From: Lachnospiraceae bacterium
Lineage (GTDB): Bacteria > Bacillota > Clostridia > Lachnospirales > Lachnospiraceae
Assembly (NCBI GenBank): GCA_910575555.1
Contig: CAJTFX010000040.1
Span: forward strand, 1-38,582
DNA length: 38,582 nt
Direction of reading: 5' to 3'
Shown: in pieces, positions 7,183 through 15,734 of the stretch
How positions within the stretch are numbered: the first letter of the stretch is position 1
Layout: each line of letters begins with the position of its first letter
Program-made: the position numbers and the translations under genes
Notes under the pieces: model-generated
The model's input: only the letters and a program-made list of their open reading frames with translations
What the model was told of the DNA's origin: nothing
The model's database searches: none

Positions 7183-8910
7183 ATGAAGAAAATATTCAAA
7201 TATATCGGGCGCTACTGGTATGCCTACCTGTTTGCCATTGTCTGCATGGTGACGGCAATTCTTTTGGATATGCTGTATCCGTTGATCACGAAACGTATTG
7301 TGGATGATGTGATTCTTGGGGGCCAGGTGCAGCTTTTGGGCGGACTTTTAGGCGCAATTGCGGTGATCGGGGCAGGAAGGGCCGTAGGCGGTTATCTGAA
7401 GGAATTTACCTTTGACGTGGTCAGCGTTAAGATTGCGGCAAAACTGAGAAAAGATTTATTTGCCCACATTGAAAGCCTGTCCATGGACTATTTTGACGAC
7501 ACCAACACAGGAGAACTGATGGCAAGGGTGAAGGATGATGTGGACGCAGTTTGGAATGCCCTGGGGTATGTGGGCATGCTGATGATAGAAGTGACGATTC
7601 ATGTGTCCATTGTCCTTTACTGCATGTTTACCCTGAATTGGAAGCTGGCATTTTTCCCTCTGGGAGTCATGCTTCTTATGGGAATTACAGCCGTGTTTAT
7701 GGAGCGGAAGCTGAATGGAATTTATGAAGCCATCAGTGAAGAAAATGCAGAGCTGACCACCATAGCGGAAGAAAATCTGGCCGGCGTCCGTACAGTGAAG
7801 GCGTTTGCCAGGGAGAAATTTGAAATTCAGAAATTTCTTTCCCACAATCAGCGGTATTATGATTTAAACATGCAGCAGACCAAAATCCTGGTGCGGTATT
7901 ATCCGGTGTTTCAGTTTACCGGAAAACTTTTACCGGTGGTTATGGTTATTATCGGAGGCGTACAGGTGATTCAGGGAGCAATGACGCTGGGAGGCCTGGT
8001 GGCGTTTATTGAGTACTGCAGAAACTGTGTCTGGCCCATGGAAATGCTGGGATGGCTGACCAATGACTTATCTTCCGCCGCAGCGTCGCTGAAAAAGCTC
8101 AACAAGATTTATCAGCAGAAATCTTCCATTGCAGAGAGAGAGCATCCGGTGGAATTAGAACAGGTAAAAGGCGAGGTTTCCTTTGAGCATGTGTCATTTG
8201 CCAGAGGAGGGCAGGAGATCTTAAAAGACATTTCCTTTCATCTGCCCCAGGGAAAAACACTGGGGATTATGGGAGCCACCGGAGCCGGGAAAACCTCTGT
8301 GGTAAATCTGCTGATGCGGTTTTTTGACGCAGAGGCAGGCAGCGTGAAATTAGATGGTGTGGATGTACAGGATTTATCCTTAAAACAGCTGCGCAGCAGC
8401 GTAGGCACAGTGATGCAGGATGTGTTTCTGTTCTCTGACACCATTTCTGAAAATATCCGGATGGGGCAGCGGAACACCATGGGCAGCCATGCAATGCTTC
8501 ATGCGGCAGAGCTGGCCCAGGCAAGAAGGTTTATAGAAAATATGCCGGAAACTTATGAAACCGTTGTGGGAGAGCGGGGCGTGGGCCTGTCCGGCGGACA
8601 GAAACAGCGGATCAGCATAGCCAGAGCCATTGCAAAACAGGAACCGGTGCTGATTCTGGATGATTCCACCTCTGCGCTGGATATGGAGACAGAGTATGAG
8701 ATTCAAAAAGCCCTGGAAACACTGGAATCCACCAAGATTATTATTGCCCACCGGATTTCGGCGGTGCGGAATGCAGATGAAATAATTTTCCTGGAAAACG
8801 GGCGGATTAAAGAGCGGGGAACCCATGAGGAGCTTTTGAAAAAGCATGGGCTGTATTACCAGACTTACCAGGCCCAGTACGGCAATGCAGTACAGCAGCC
8901 GGCAGTGTAA
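7183..8910 (+). CDS. ABC exporter half-transporter, degenerate-site subunit (BmrC-like)
   Basis: A 575-residue half-transporter: six membrane segments in about the first 300 residues, then a nucleotide-binding domain with Walker A GATGAGKT (about 364), consensus signature LSGGQ (469-473) and Walker B VLILDD. The residue after the Walker B aspartate is Asp494 where the catalytic glutamate should be. That substitution marks the degenerate subunit of heterodimeric exporters such as BmrC and TM287. Start chosen at the ATG with AAAGGAGAGG upstream; an in-frame GTG at 7132 lies inside the terminator. The partner gene follows 58 bases later. Substrate unknown; drugs or peptides are typical. Confidence 0.92.
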   Translation: MKKIFKYIGRYWYAYLFAIVCMVTAILLDMLYPLITKRIVDDVILGGQVQLLGGLLGAIAVIGAGRAVGGYLKEFTFDVVSVKIAAKLRKDLFAHIESLSMDYFDDTNTGELMARVKDDVDAVWNALGYVGMLMIEVTIHVSIVLYCMFTLNWKLAFFPLGVMLLMGITAVFMERKLNGIYEAISEENAELTTIAEENLAGVRTVKAFAREKFEIQKFLSHNQRYYDLNMQQTKILVRYYPVFQFTGKLLPVVMVIIGGVQVIQGAMTLGGLVAFIEYCRNCVWPMEMLGWLTNDLSSAAASLKKLNKIYQQKSSIAEREHPVELEQVKGEVSFEHVSFARGGQEILKDISFHLPQGKTLGIMGATGAGKTSVVNLLMRFFDAEAGSVKLDGVDVQDLSLKQLRSSVGTVMQDVFLFSDTISENIRMGQRNTMGSHAMLHAAELAQARRFIENMPETYETVVGERGVGLSGGQKQRISIARAIAKQEPVLILDDSTSALDMETEYEIQKALETLESTKIIIAHRISAVRNADEIIFLENGRIKERGTHEELLKKHGLYYQTYQAQYGNAVQQPAV

Positions 8911-8938
8911 TCGAAGAACCGGCAGCATAACCGAAGAA
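8899..8938 (+). repeat. 20-bp tandem duplication across the stop codon of the first ABC gene
   Basis: Two adjacent 20-base units (8899-8918 and 8919-8938) begin CCGGCAG and end CGAAGAA, with 17 of 20 positions identical. The first contains the gene's TAA stop. It looks like a local slippage duplication. Confidence 0.7.
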
Positions 8939-8968
8939 TTAGTAAGATAGAAAGAAGGTGACTGGTTT

Positions 8969-10759
8969 ATGGCAGTAAATTCATTCAGGGAAGATGAGCG
9001 GTTAGAGGGAATCGGAAAAGCCGAAACCCTGAAACGGTTGTTTTCCTATATGATTCGATATAAGCTTCAGATATTCGGAGTGGTGATCTGTATGATGATC
9101 ACCGTGGGGATCAGCCTGATTAATCCGCTGATGATTGAAGCGGCGATTGACGTATATATTGCCGGCCGGGATATGAATGGCCTGGCAAAACTGGCTGTTT
9201 TTGCAGCAGCTTTGAATATCATTTTTATTATTATGGTTAAGATACGGATGTATGTGATGGCGAAGATTTCCAACCAGATTCTTCTGGATATCCGGCAGGA
9301 ATTGTATGAACATATTCAGACCTTGTCCTTTTCCTTTTTTGACAGCCGTCCCACCGGAAAAATACTGGCGCGGATTATCGGGGACGTTAACTCCCTGAAA
9401 AACGTGTTGGTAAATGCGGTGACTACGCTGCTTCCGGATTTTATCACCATCTGCGGCGTGGTGGTGATTATGGTGGTGAAGGACTGGCGGCTTGCGCTGG
9501 CTTCTCTCAGCAGCATTCCCCTGATGGCGGCGTCCATCTGGCTGATTCAGAAATATACCCATGAGAGCTGGCAGATTTTCAGGAAAAAAGGCTCTAATCT
9601 GAATGCCTATGTACACGAAGGAATTGCAGGCATGAACGTGGTGCAGAGTTTTCATGCCCAGGAAGAAACCCAGGATATTTTTGCGGGTCTGGTAAAAGAG
9701 CATGAGCAGGCCTTTGTCCGGTCGGCCCGGGTGGCGGATTTGTTCGGAAGCTCGGTGGATTTTTGCTGGGGCATCGGAGCCATGATTCTCTACTGGGTGG
9801 GCATTCAGATGATCGGCGCAGAGTATGTAAGCGTTGGGCTGTTGGTGGCTTTTGGGACATATATCAACATGTTCTGGAATCCGGTTATGAATCTGAGCAA
9901 TTTTTATAATCAGGTGATTACCAACCTGACGGCGGCAGAGCGGATTTTTGATATACTGGATACGGAGCCGGATATTTTTGACAGCGAAAAGGTGCAGGAA
10001 TTGCCGGAGGTGGAAGGCCGGGTAGAATTTGAGAATGTGTCCTTTACTTATGATGAAGGAACCCCCGCAGAAACAAAAGTATTAGAAAATGTAAGTTTTC
10101 TGATTGAACCGGGAGAAACCATTGCGCTGGTGGGGCCAACCGGAGCCGGCAAAACCACGGTGGTGAACCTGATCAGCCGGTTTTATGAGATTCAGAACGG
10201 AAGAATTCTGGTGGACGGACAGGATATCCGCCATGTGTCTCTGGAAAGTTTACGCCGTCAGATGGGAGTGATGACCCAGGAGAATTTTATTTTCCAGGGA
10301 ACCGTAAGGGAAAATATTCTCTATGGGAACATGGACGCCACGGAAGAAGAGCTTGTGGCGGCGGCAAAGGCAGTGAATGCTCATGAATTTATTCAGAAAA
10401 TGGAGCATGGGTATGATACAGTGTTAAAGGAACGGGGCGCAGGATTGTCCATCGGCCAGAGACAGCTGATCGCATTTGCCCGGACTATGGTAAGCATGCC
10501 GAAAATTCTGATTCTGGATGAGGCCACCTCCAGTATAGACACTCATACGGAGCTTCTGGTGCAGCAGGGCATTGAGGCTCTTTTAAAAGGAAGAACCAGC
10601 TTCGTAATCGCCCATCGGCTGTCTACGATACAGAAGGCAGACCGGATTTTTGTGATTGATCAGGGCGGAATCTTAGAGCAGGGAAGCCCTGCAGAGCTGA
10701 TGGAGAAAAAAGGACATTACTATCAGCTTTATATGGCCCAGTTTAAGGGAATAGCATAA
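8969..10759 (+). CDS. ABC exporter half-transporter, catalytic subunit (BmrD-like)
   Basis: A 596-residue half-transporter with an N-terminal six-helix membrane domain (about 30-320) and a nucleotide-binding domain. Walker A is GPTGAGKTT, Walker B ILILDE carries the normal catalytic Glu518, and the signature is altered to LSIGQ (493-497). In a dimer with the upstream protein, its altered signature would face the Asp494 site and its Walker B would face the normal LSGGQ: one degenerate and one active ATP site. AGAAGGTG precedes the ATG by 8 bases. It is in one operon with the previous gene. Reading the pair as a BmrCD/LmrCD/EfrAB-type multidrug exporter is inference from family. Confidence 0.92.
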   Translation: MAVNSFREDERLEGIGKAETLKRLFSYMIRYKLQIFGVVICMMITVGISLINPLMIEAAIDVYIAGRDMNGLAKLAVFAAALNIIFIIMVKIRMYVMAKISNQILLDIRQELYEHIQTLSFSFFDSRPTGKILARIIGDVNSLKNVLVNAVTTLLPDFITICGVVVIMVVKDWRLALASLSSIPLMAASIWLIQKYTHESWQIFRKKGSNLNAYVHEGIAGMNVVQSFHAQEETQDIFAGLVKEHEQAFVRSARVADLFGSSVDFCWGIGAMILYWVGIQMIGAEYVSVGLLVAFGTYINMFWNPVMNLSNFYNQVITNLTAAERIFDILDTEPDIFDSEKVQELPEVEGRVEFENVSFTYDEGTPAETKVLENVSFLIEPGETIALVGPTGAGKTTVVNLISRFYEIQNGRILVDGQDIRHVSLESLRRQMGVMTQENFIFQGTVRENILYGNMDATEEELVAAAKAVNAHEFIQKMEHGYDTVLKERGAGLSIGQRQLIAFARTMVSMPKILILDEATSSIDTHTELLVQQGIEALLKGRTSFVIAHRLSTIQKADRIFVIDQGGILEQGSPAELMEKKGHYYQLYMAQFKGIA

Positions 10760-10760
10760 G

Positions 10761-10850
10761 AACAAGGGCTGCTGCAAATACAGCTGATATGCAATAGGAT
10801 GTCTGAATCTCCTGGTTTGCATAGAACAGCTGTTTGCAGCAGCCCTTGTT
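10761..10850. repeat. Long inverted repeat between convergent operons
   Basis: AACAAGGGCTGCTGCAAA (10761-10778) is perfectly complementary to 10833-10850, and inner segments ACAGCTG/CAGCTGT and ATGCAA/TTGCAT extend the stem. It starts one base after the ABC exporter stop and ends 25 bases before the convergent permease stop. There is no T run on either side, so it is either a poorly canonical bidirectional terminator or a palindromic repeat that shields 3' ends. Confidence 0.75.
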
Positions 10851-10875
10851 AAATGAGTCACAGTTACAACTGCCT

Positions 10876-11742
10876 TTATCCTTTTACGCCGCCGGATGCA
10901 AGGCCGCTGACCAGATTCTTCTCAATAATTGCAAACAGAACTACTACCGGAGCAATTGCGAAGAGAGAAGCTGAGAACAAATACTGCCATTCAATCATGT
11001 TATAACCGTTAAAGATATTGATACCAACGGTCAGAGGTTTGTTCAAATCGTCAGAAATCAATGTCAGGGCAACGGTATATTCATTCCATGCATTGATAAA
11101 AACAAAAATCAGCGTGGTAACAATACCGGGCGCAGCCACCGGAAGCAGGATCTTAATCATAGCTTCAAACCGGTTGCAGCCGTCAATTTTGGCAGCCTGC
11201 TCCATCTCGGAGGAGATGCCCATGAAAGTGCCCCGCAGCAGCCAGATGGTGAAAGCCTGGTTAAATGCTGCATTGATAAAAATCAGGCCCAGAATGCTGT
11301 TGGTCAGGTTCAGTGTCATCATAACCTTGTAAATACCAATCAAAAGAACCACAGGCGCAAACATCTGGGAAACAATGACAAATCCAAGGAAAGCAATGTC
11401 GCCTTTGAATTTCATCCGGGACAGCGCATATGCTGCAGGAATTCCGCAAAGCAAAGCAATAATCGTGGAACCGCCGGCAATCAAAATGGAGTTCATCATG
11501 TATTTTGCCATGGGAGCCCTGCTCCAGATATCTGCAAAGTTAGACCACAGAGCATTCTTCGGGACCACAGTTCCGCTTGCCGAGAATATCTCGGAACGGT
11601 CTTTCAGGGAAGTGCAGAACATGGCGAAATATGGATAAAGGATCAGCAGGCATATGAGAAATACCACCACATACAGGAGGATTCTCAATGCAAGCTTCTT
11701 GCCGTTTAAAGGCTTATGTGCAGTTTCTTTCATCTTATTCAT
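10876..11742 (-). CDS. Sugar ABC transporter permease, MalG/CUT1 type
   Basis: A 288-residue inner-membrane permease with six predicted segments. The cytoplasmic EAA loop (EMEQAAKIDGCNRFEAMIKILLP, written here only as its known family landmark near residues 190-212) contacts the ATPase subunit. The C-terminal VSGLASGGVKG ending is typical of MalG-like proteins. It overlaps the upstream permease gene by 8 bases, so translation is probably coupled. The ATPase subunit is not in this window; CUT1 systems of Firmicutes often share one (MsmK/MsiK-type) encoded elsewhere. Substrate unknown. Confidence 0.92.
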   Translation of the reverse strand: MNKMKETAHKPLNGKKLALRILLYVVVFLICLLILYPYFAMFCTSLKDRSEIFSASGTVVPKNALWSNFADIWSRAPMAKYMMNSILIAGGSTIIALLCGIPAAYALSRMKFKGDIAFLGFVIVSQMFAPVVLLIGIYKVMMTLNLTNSILGLIFINAAFNQAFTIWLLRGTFMGISSEMEQAAKIDGCNRFEAMIKILLPVAAPGIVTTLIFVFINAWNEYTVALTLISDDLNKPLTVGINIFNGYNMIEWQYLFSASLFAIAPVVVLFAIIEKNLVSGLASGGVKG

Positions 11743-12613
11743 CCCCCTTCCGCAAGGTTGCTACCATGTAAACAGTTGCGCAGACTAACAGTATCATAAA
11801 TCCGATGACAGATACGGCTGCCGCTTCGCCCTGTTTGCCGTTATAGAAAGCCAGTTTATACAGGTAGGTAACCAGTGTGTCGGTTCGGTTGCCGGGATCT
11901 CCCTTTGTCATGTTCCAGATAATCGGGAACGAGTTAAATACATAAATGATATTTAATACGGTGCTGACAGTGAGAGAAGAGCTGACCAGCGGGATAGTGA
12001 TTTTGAATAACTGCTGCCAGTAGTTGGCTCCGTCAACGGTTGCGGCTTCATAGTAGCTGCCGTCGATGGACTGTAAGCCGGACAAAACAGTAAAAGTAAC
12101 AAATGGGATGGTAACAAAGATACCGCAGGCGATTTCCCAGGCAAACCAGGCGCCGGCGCTGGGAGTCCAGTTGACGGCATGGTCAATAATTCCAAGCCTC
12201 ATCAGCAGAGTATTCAATGTGCCGTAGTCGGTATCAATGATAAATTTCCAAATGCTGGCCTGTACTACCAATGTGGTTGCCCATGGAAATACCACGATGG
12301 CCCGGGCAACTTTACGGCCTTTAAATGCATTGTTTAATAACAGTGCCAGAATAAATCCAAGGAGAGTGGAAAGTCCGACCACTGCCACGGTCCATACCAG
12401 GGTATTTTTTAACACCATGGAAAAAGTAGGAGTGGACAATATCTTGGAAAAATTGGCAAATCCGGTAAATCCTTTAATCAGTCCCGCCCTGCTGACTTTG
12501 CTTAAGGCCATCCGGAATACGAATACAATTGGAATCAGGATAAATACAAACATCAGCAAGACGCTGGGCAGTATCCAGATATAAGGTTCAATTTTTTGAA
12601 TTATTTTTTTCAC
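11735..12613 (-). CDS. Sugar ABC transporter permease, MalF/CUT1 type
   Basis: A 292-residue permease partner of the MalG-like protein, with a first membrane segment near residues 10-32 and an EAA loop (YYEAATVDGAN) near two thirds of its length. It starts with GTG at 12613, preceded by GAGGTG 5 bases upstream. A hairpin with a T run separates it from the binding-protein gene, so permease transcripts probably arise by partial read-through, giving more binding protein than permease. It lacks the long extra loop of enteric MalF. Imported sugar not determinable. Confidence 0.92.
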   Translation of the reverse strand: MKKIIQKIEPYIWILPSVLLMFVFILIPIVFVFRMALSKVSRAGLIKGFTGFANFSKILSTPTFSMVLKNTLVWTVAVVGLSTLLGFILALLLNNAFKGRKVARAIVVFPWATTLVVQASIWKFIIDTDYGTLNTLLMRLGIIDHAVNWTPSAGAWFAWEIACGIFVTIPFVTFTVLSGLQSIDGSYYEAATVDGANYWQQLFKITIPLVSSSLTVSTVLNIIYVFNSFPIIWNMTKGDPGNRTDTLVTYLYKLAFYNGKQGEAAAVSVIGFMILLVCATVYMVATLRKGDE

Positions 12614-12636
12614 AGAAACACCTCATTAATTATGAT

Positions 12637-12665
12637 AAAAGAGACCGGGGCGAAAGCCCGGTCTC
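12637..12665 (-). terminator. Partial terminator between binding protein and permease genes
   Basis: On the minus strand, GAGACCGGG (12665-12657) pairs perfectly with CCCGGTCTC (12649-12641) and is followed by TTTTAT. It is internal to the sugar-importer operon, a common arrangement for setting binding-protein excess. Confidence 0.75.
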
Positions 12666-12712
12666 CTGGTTTGTCTTAAGCGGGGCTTATGTGCTGTATC
12701 GTAAGACAGAGG

Positions 12713-14044
12713 TTATGGAGCGATTTCTGCCTGTAAGTTGTCAAGCTGTTCCTGAACGCTTTCGCCTAACAATGCGTTCTGTTCAGCACTGATAACGCCC
12801 TGTTTTACATCTGCCCATTCTGCCTTGGCAGTGGGATAGAATTTACAGCTGCCTACAATGTCAATCCATTCAGCCATGGATTCGTCTTTTGCTGCAAGTG
12901 TTTCGCCGCCGGTCTTGGTTGCTGGCAGGAAACCTTCCATCTCAACCCATGCAGAGTAACGTTCGTCCTCATAGAAGTAATCGAAGAAGGTCTTGATTGC
13001 TTCCAGTTCTTCGTCAGAATATTCGTTGTCGAAGCACATGAAACGGTCCATAACGCCGGCAGATACGGAAGTGCCGTTGTTGTTGGGGATAGGAGCCATG
13101 CCGTAGTTTACTTCATTGCCGCCGTCTTTTACATAAGTAGGAAGACTGTTGGGTGCAATCATCATAGCAACTTTGCCGGTTCCGAACATATCCTGCAAAT
13201 CGTAACGTGTTTCATTGGCCGGGTCTGAATTGGTGTAGCCGTCTTTGATTAATTGAATTGCGTATTCAATTGCAGCTACGTTTTCCGGGCTGTTTAAGGT
13301 CCAGTTGCCGTCAGCGTCTGTGAAGTCGCCGCCGTTGTTCCAGATATAGTAAGCGAAAGCAGCCTGGCCTTCGTCTGTGGTCATATCAATACCCCATGGA
13401 TAAACATCCGGATATTTCTCTTTGATCTTCTTGCAGGCTTCGGTAAGTTCATCCCATGTGGTAGGAGGAGCTGTAACGCCGGCGCCTTCTAAGATGTCTT
13501 TGTTGTAATACATTGCGCGTGCGGAAGCAAGGTCTGGAATCGCCCAGATGGTTCCGTCTACGTTGGACTGCTCTAAGAATGCTTCATACATCTTGCCGTA
13601 GGTCTCTTCAGAAACATAGTCCTGTGCCGGCAGGAGCAGGTCGTCTGCCTGATAATCTGCGAATACGTCGATATTCAGAATATCAGGAGCCTGATTGTTT
13701 GCAACGCGTGTATTAACTGTGGTAGAAATATCATTCCAGGAAATAACTTCTACATTGATGTCGATGCCCGAATTGTCTTTTTCAAAATCAGTTTCAAAGG
13801 TTTTCCACCAGTCAGCGGTGTTCTGTCCGTATTGAGCTGCAATCACGCTGAGTTCTATTTTGTCGCCGCTTGCTTCTTCTTTGTCATCAGCCTCGGTATC
13901 GGCTTTGTCATCAGCCTCGGTCTGAGCGTCCTGCTTGTCATTTGATTCAGATGATGAGGGAGAACTGCCGCATGCCGCAACGGATAAAGCGGTTGCCATA
14001 CTAAGTGTGAGTGCGATAAATTTTTTCAGAGTTTTCTTTTTCAT
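12713..14044 (-). CDS. Sugar ABC transporter substrate-binding lipoprotein
   Basis: A 443-residue extracellular solute-binding protein (family 1, CUT1). The signal peptide ends in a lipobox LSVAAC, with lipidated Cys25, followed by an acidic Ser/Asp/Glu linker (about 26-60) in which ADTEADDK is duplicated by a 24-bp DNA repeat. Binding-domain landmarks include WDELTEACKKI and MFGTGKVAMMI. The start is the ATG at 14044, with AAGGAGGAGGAG upstream; the frame stays open 34 codons further but without a site. It is the first gene of the importer operon, with its own promoter. The ligand is not evident; the neighbouring operons metabolise alpha- and beta-glucosides but are not linked to it. Confidence 0.93.
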   Translation of the reverse strand: MKKKTLKKFIALTLSMATALSVAACGSSPSSSESNDKQDAQTEADDKADTEADDKEEASGDKIELSVIAAQYGQNTADWWKTFETDFEKDNSGIDINVEVISWNDISTTVNTRVANNQAPDILNIDVFADYQADDLLLPAQDYVSEETYGKMYEAFLEQSNVDGTIWAIPDLASARAMYYNKDILEGAGVTAPPTTWDELTEACKKIKEKYPDVYPWGIDMTTDEGQAAFAYYIWNNGGDFTDADGNWTLNSPENVAAIEYAIQLIKDGYTNSDPANETRYDLQDMFGTGKVAMMIAPNSLPTYVKDGGNEVNYGMAPIPNNNGTSVSAGVMDRFMCFDNEYSDEELEAIKTFFDYFYEDERYSAWVEMEGFLPATKTGGETLAAKDESMAEWIDIVGSCKFYPTAKAEWADVKQGVISAEQNALLGESVQEQLDNLQAEIAP

Positions 14045-14487
14045 GTTTCTCCTCCTCCTTAATGGAAAGCACTGTACCTGCCGAAAAGGGTTATCCGTTC
14101 TGTGCAGTATGCCTGAAATATATGCAAAATAACAATTATGCTGCATAGCCCCCGCAAATAATCATTGCAAATAGCACAAAAGATAGATAAAAAATATTCC
14201 GGTATATGTACAAAGTGCTATAAAATTTAGTGACTTAATCTTAACATGTTATCGTCGATGTGTCAATATGGATTTTATACTGTTTTGAAAATATTTTTCA
14301 TTATGAAAATTAACGAAAATGATCAATCAGTTTGAAACGGGCGATGAGGAAAAATAACATGGATGCTTCTGCGGCTTGACAGCCTGTAATAGCAAAACAG
14401 GAAAGAATAGCAGATACTCACAACGGGCATACTATGGAAACATTTTAAAAGTATTGAAACAATACCCGAAAAGGAGCGAATGCAGCA
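14045..14487. other. Intergenic region between binding-protein gene and ldh
   Basis: No coding sequence is supported. It holds the minus-strand importer promoter and, in that transcript's leader, the inverted pair ATAGCAC (14171-14177) / GTGCTAT (14215-14221). The ldh side has a TTGACA at 14376-14381 but no matching -10, so I do not call an ldh promoter. AAGGAG at 14471-14476 is the ldh ribosome binding site. Confidence 0.6.
14238..14266 (-). promoter_or_regulatory. Sigma-A promoter of the sugar-importer operon
   Basis: On the minus strand TTGACA (14266-14261), 17-base spacer, TAAGAT (14243-14238). The spacer contains the palindrome-like TAACATGTTA, a possible operator. Transcript start near 14231 gives a leader of about 187 bases. 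Confidence 0.6.
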
Positions 14488-15444
14488 ATGGAGAAACAAA
14501 TCAATGCAAGAAAAGGAGCTGTCATCGGATGCGGATTCGTAGGGTCTGCCATCGCTTTTACCCTGATGCAGAGCAGGCTTTTTACAGAACTTGTGCTGCT
14601 GGACGTCAACTTTGACAAGGCAGACGGGGAAGCGAAGGATATTGCCCACGGAATTCCGTTTGCCGGACAGATGAAAATTTATGCCGGAACGTATGATGAT
14701 ATAGCAGACGCAGCCGTTCTTATTGTGACCGCGGGAGCAAACCAGAAGCCGGAGGAAACCAGGCTGGATCTGGTCAATAAAAATGTGGCTGTCTATCAGA
14801 GCATTATACCGGAAATTGCAAAACGGGAATTTCAGGGAATTCTTCTGGTGGTGTCCAATCCGGTGGATATCCTGACCTATGCAGCGGTAAAAATCGGCGG
14901 ATTTCCGGAACAGAGGGTGCTGGGTTCCGGCACAGTCCTTGATACGGCGCGGCTGAAATATGCCCTCAGCGAACATTTGCGGGTGGACAGCCGGAGCGTT
15001 CACGCTTTTATTATCGGGGAACACGGAGACAGCGAAATTGCCGCCTGGAGCAGCGCAAATGTATCCGGCATTCCGGTGGATGATTTCTGTGAGATGCGCG
15101 GGCATTTTAATCATGAAGAAACCATGGACCGAATTGCAGAAAAGGTGAAAGACAGCGCTTATGAAATTATTTCCAAAAAGCAGGCCACTTATTATGGAAT
15201 TGCCATGGCAGTGAAACGGATCTGTGAATGTATTGTCAGGGATGAAAAATCCATCCTGCCCGTGTCCTCTATGCAGCATGGGATTTATGGAATGGAAGGG
15301 ATTGCCCTGAGCATGCCTGCGGTGGTGGGATTAAAGGGCGTGGAATCCCATGTGCCCATTGCCCTGGATGAGGAAGAAATGGAGATGCTGAAACGTTCGG
15401 CGGATACGCTGAAGGAAGTGATTGGGAGCTTGGATTTGTCTTAG
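14488..15444 (+). CDS. ldh: L-lactate dehydrogenase
   Basis: A 318-residue NAD-dependent enzyme reducing pyruvate to L-lactate, regenerating NAD+ in fermentation. The Rossmann loop is GCGFVGS, the coenzyme-selecting Asp is in LLDVN, the mobile-loop arginine is in GANQKPEETR, the substrate arginine is in DTARL, and the catalytic histidine is His179 in GEHGDSE. Malate dehydrogenase is unlikely because the loop has the lactate-type QKPxETR sequence. The ribosome binding site AAGGAG is 11 bases from the ATG, longer than usual. It is monocistronic. Fructose-1,6-bisphosphate activation is common in the family but cannot be confirmed here. Confidence 0.95.
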   Translation: MEKQINARKGAVIGCGFVGSAIAFTLMQSRLFTELVLLDVNFDKADGEAKDIAHGIPFAGQMKIYAGTYDDIADAAVLIVTAGANQKPEETRLDLVNKNVAVYQSIIPEIAKREFQGILLVVSNPVDILTYAAVKIGGFPEQRVLGSGTVLDTARLKYALSEHLRVDSRSVHAFIIGEHGDSEIAAWSSANVSGIPVDDFCEMRGHFNHEETMDRIAEKVKDSAYEIISKKQATYYGIAMAVKRICECIVRDEKSILPVSSMQHGIYGMEGIALSMPAVVGLKGVESHVPIALDEEEMEMLKRSADTLKEVIGSLDLS

Positions 15445-15482
15445 AGCATTTTTCGAACACGCTCTGTTACTACAGCGAACAA

Positions 15483-15524
15483 TAGCGAACAATCTATATT
15501 GCAATACACAGGAACTGCCGGATT
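15483..15524 (+). repeat. Dispersed 42-bp repeat, copy 1
   Basis: This segment matches 28182-28223 at 37 of 42 positions (both contain AGCGAACAATCT and ATACACAGG). It lies just after ldh, as the other copy lies just after the acyltransferase gene. AGCGAACAAT is doubled here (15474 and 15484). No coding content. Confidence 0.8.
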
Positions 15525-15607
15525 GCCCTTTGGCGAAACAAACGGTTCAGGGGCGTATTGCGTGGGGCGAAATCCACTGCTAATGGAGTGTTAAATTTCA
15601 TTTTGCC

Positions 15608-15636
15608 TTGACAGAAAATAATTTTACCGTTATACT
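15608..15636 (+). promoter_or_regulatory. Sigma-A promoter of the MutS2-like gene's leader
   Basis: TTGACA (15608-15613), exact 17-base spacer, TATACT (15631-15636). The predicted transcript begins near 15643, some 345 bases before the MutS2-like start codon. Confidence 0.82.
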
Positions 15637-15666
15637 GAACAAAAATAAATTTCAGGAGGAACATGT

Positions 15667-15705
15667 ATGTTAAATGTAATTGTAATGGAGAATGCTGCAA
15701 AATAA
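15667..15705 (+). CDS. Putative 12-residue leader peptide upstream of the MutS2-like gene
   Basis: AGGAGG (15654-15659) sits 7 bases before an ATG opening a 12-codon frame, MLNVIVMENAAK, then TAA. An overlapping ATG at 15663, only 3 bases from the ribosome binding site, opens a 26-codon frame rich in cysteine (MYVKCNCNGECCK at its start, stop at 15743). Spacing favours the 12-mer. The strong promoter, strong ribosome binding site, tiny frame and downstream terminator together suggest a regulatory leader peptide. Neither peptide is recognised. Confidence 0.5.
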   Translation: MLNVIVMENAAK

Positions 15706-15734
15706 ATATTGCACAGGCAGGTGTTGTTTTGGTT

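Noticed and set aside
9002-9703. A 233-codon minus-strand frame inside the second ABC gene
   Set aside because: Antisense shadow; His/Asn-rich nonsense composition and no start signals.
14376-14381. TTGACA in front of ldh
   Set aside because: No acceptable -10 at 16-19 bases.
14323-15279. A 318-codon minus-strand frame opposite ldh
   Set aside because: It is the antisense shadow of ldh, with no ribosome binding site and no family pattern.
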